Shown here: positions 6,727 to 7,288 of the stretch, one piece after another
Position numbering within the stretch: the first letter of the stretch is position 1
How the letters are laid out: every line of letters begins with the position of its first letter
DNA from: Methanosalsum sp.
Lineage (GTDB): Archaea > Halobacteriota > Methanosarcinia > Methanosarcinales > Methanosarcinaceae
DNA length: 7,288 nucleotides
Direction: 5' to 3'
Assembly (NCBI GenBank): GCA_007127385.1
Contig: SKZM01000183.1
Span: forward strand, 1-7,288
Notes under the pieces: model-generated
Seen by the model: the letters and a program-made list of their open reading frames with translations, nothing else
The model's database searches: none
What the model was told of the DNA's origin: nothing
Program-made: the position numbers and the translations under genes

Positions 6727-7288
6727 ATGGATATTAAAATAAAACCAGTTATCAACAAACCGGCTCTTATAATCTCGAATACAATTGATGCTCTCGCAGT
6801 TGCGGATATACATCTGGGGATCGAATGGGATCTTTACAGAAGTGGATTTTCAATTCCAAGTATGTTGCAAAAAAAACTTTCCCAGATGCAGGACCTTATA
6901 GAAGAAACAGAGCCTGACAGGATAGTACTCGTTGGGGACGTAAAGCATAATGTTCCTTCAATATCCTGGCAGGAAAGAAAAGAAGTACCAGTTTTTTTAC
7001 ATGATATCGCACAAAACATCCCGGTTGATATAATCCCTGGCAACCATGACGGTGGAATAGAACTTCTATACGAAGGCAATAAAAATATTACTTTACACCC
7101 TTCAAGAGGTGCCTGTATAGATTCAGTTGGTTACTTTCACGGACATACATGGCCATCTCCTGAAATAATCAGTTGTTCTCATATTATCACAGCACACAAT
7201 CATCCTTCAGTGCGTCTGACAGATTCTCTTGGTTACTCTACTTCAGAGCCAGTATGGGTCAGAACCAGAATAGACCAGAAAACTTTAC
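6727..7288 (+). CDS. ICC-like metallophosphoesterase, COG1407 type (3' end outside window)
   Basis: This is the N-terminal part of a calcineurin-like, two-metal phosphoesterase; 187 codons are open to the window edge. The metal-ligand motifs appear in the family order: VADIHLG (D27, H29), LVGDVKHN (D71), PGNHDGG (N106, H107), FHGHTWP (H138, H140) and TAHNHPSVR (H157, H159). The IHLG start, the GDxKH form of the second motif and the HNHP last motif fit the archaeal COG1407 ICC-like group rather than SbcD/Mre11 nucleases. The substrate is unknown. The start is uncertain. ATG 6727 gives a normal-length leader before the first motif, while an in-frame ATG at 6697 would add ten residues (MARNKTHNKI). 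Neither has a clear ribosome site, and an in-frame stop at 6643 rules out anything earlier. It is transcribed divergently from the acs operon. Confidence 0.9.
   Translation, partial: MDIKIKPVINKPALIISNTIDALAVADIHLGIEWDLYRSGFSIPSMLQKKLSQMQDLIEETEPDRIVLVGDVKHNVPSISWQERKEVPVFLHDIAQNIPVDIIPGNHDGGIELLYEGNKNITLHPSRGACIDSVGYFHGHTWPSPEIISCSHIITAHNHPSVRLTDSLGYSTSEPVWVRTRIDQKTL

Noticed and set aside
6834..7079. An 81-codon minus-strand open frame
   Set aside because: It is antisense to the phosphoesterase, which shows all metal-binding motifs in order on the plus strand.

Overview
The window looks like chromosomal DNA from a methanogenic archaeon, most likely a methylotrophic or acetate-related member of the Methanosarcinaceae. 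It carries an archaeal-type deoxyhypusine synthase, an archaeal-type OMP decarboxylase, an ICC-like archaeal phosphoesterase, an indolepyruvate:ferredoxin oxidoreductase, AT-rich TATA-like promoter regions, archaeal Shine-Dalgarno sites (GGTGA, GGAG) and a box C/D guide RNA. The genus is not certain from the sequence alone.

Layout. Positions 1-1660 (minus) hold iorA, cut off at its 3' end by the window edge. Positions 1661-1963 are a roughly 300-base intergenic stretch. It contains the iorA leader and probable promoter, a T-tract that may end the upstream transcript, and at 1879-1950 (minus) a well-formed box C/D sRNA. Positions 1964-6566 (minus) are a compact run of four genes. In transcription order they are a conserved-looking 329-aa protein of unknown function (Rossmann-like N-terminus, Cys/His cluster), acs (AMP-forming acetyl-CoA synthetase), a dys-type deoxyhypusine synthase or paralog, and pyrF. 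The gaps are only 27, 27 and 7 bases, so they probably form one operon with the sRNA in its 3' UTR. Positions 6567-6726 are a divergent AT-rich promoter region. From 6727 to the end (plus) is the start of a COG1407-type metallophosphoesterase, open at the window edge.

Functionally the operon is mixed: acetate activation, translation-factor maturation (or polyamine chemistry) and pyrimidine synthesis. IorA sits just downstream, and with an acyl-CoA synthetase it could support exchange between aryl acids and aromatic amino acids.

The most notable item is the sRNA. It has perfect C, D', C' and D boxes, a 12-bp terminal stem with one further possible pair, a 12-nt D guide and a 9-nt D' guide. 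The part of the D guide next to the D box is complementary to a CAU anticodon loop (CUCAUA), and the N+5 rule places the methylation on C34. That points to an sR-tMet-like guide for elongator tRNA-Met, though this is an inference that needs a target search.
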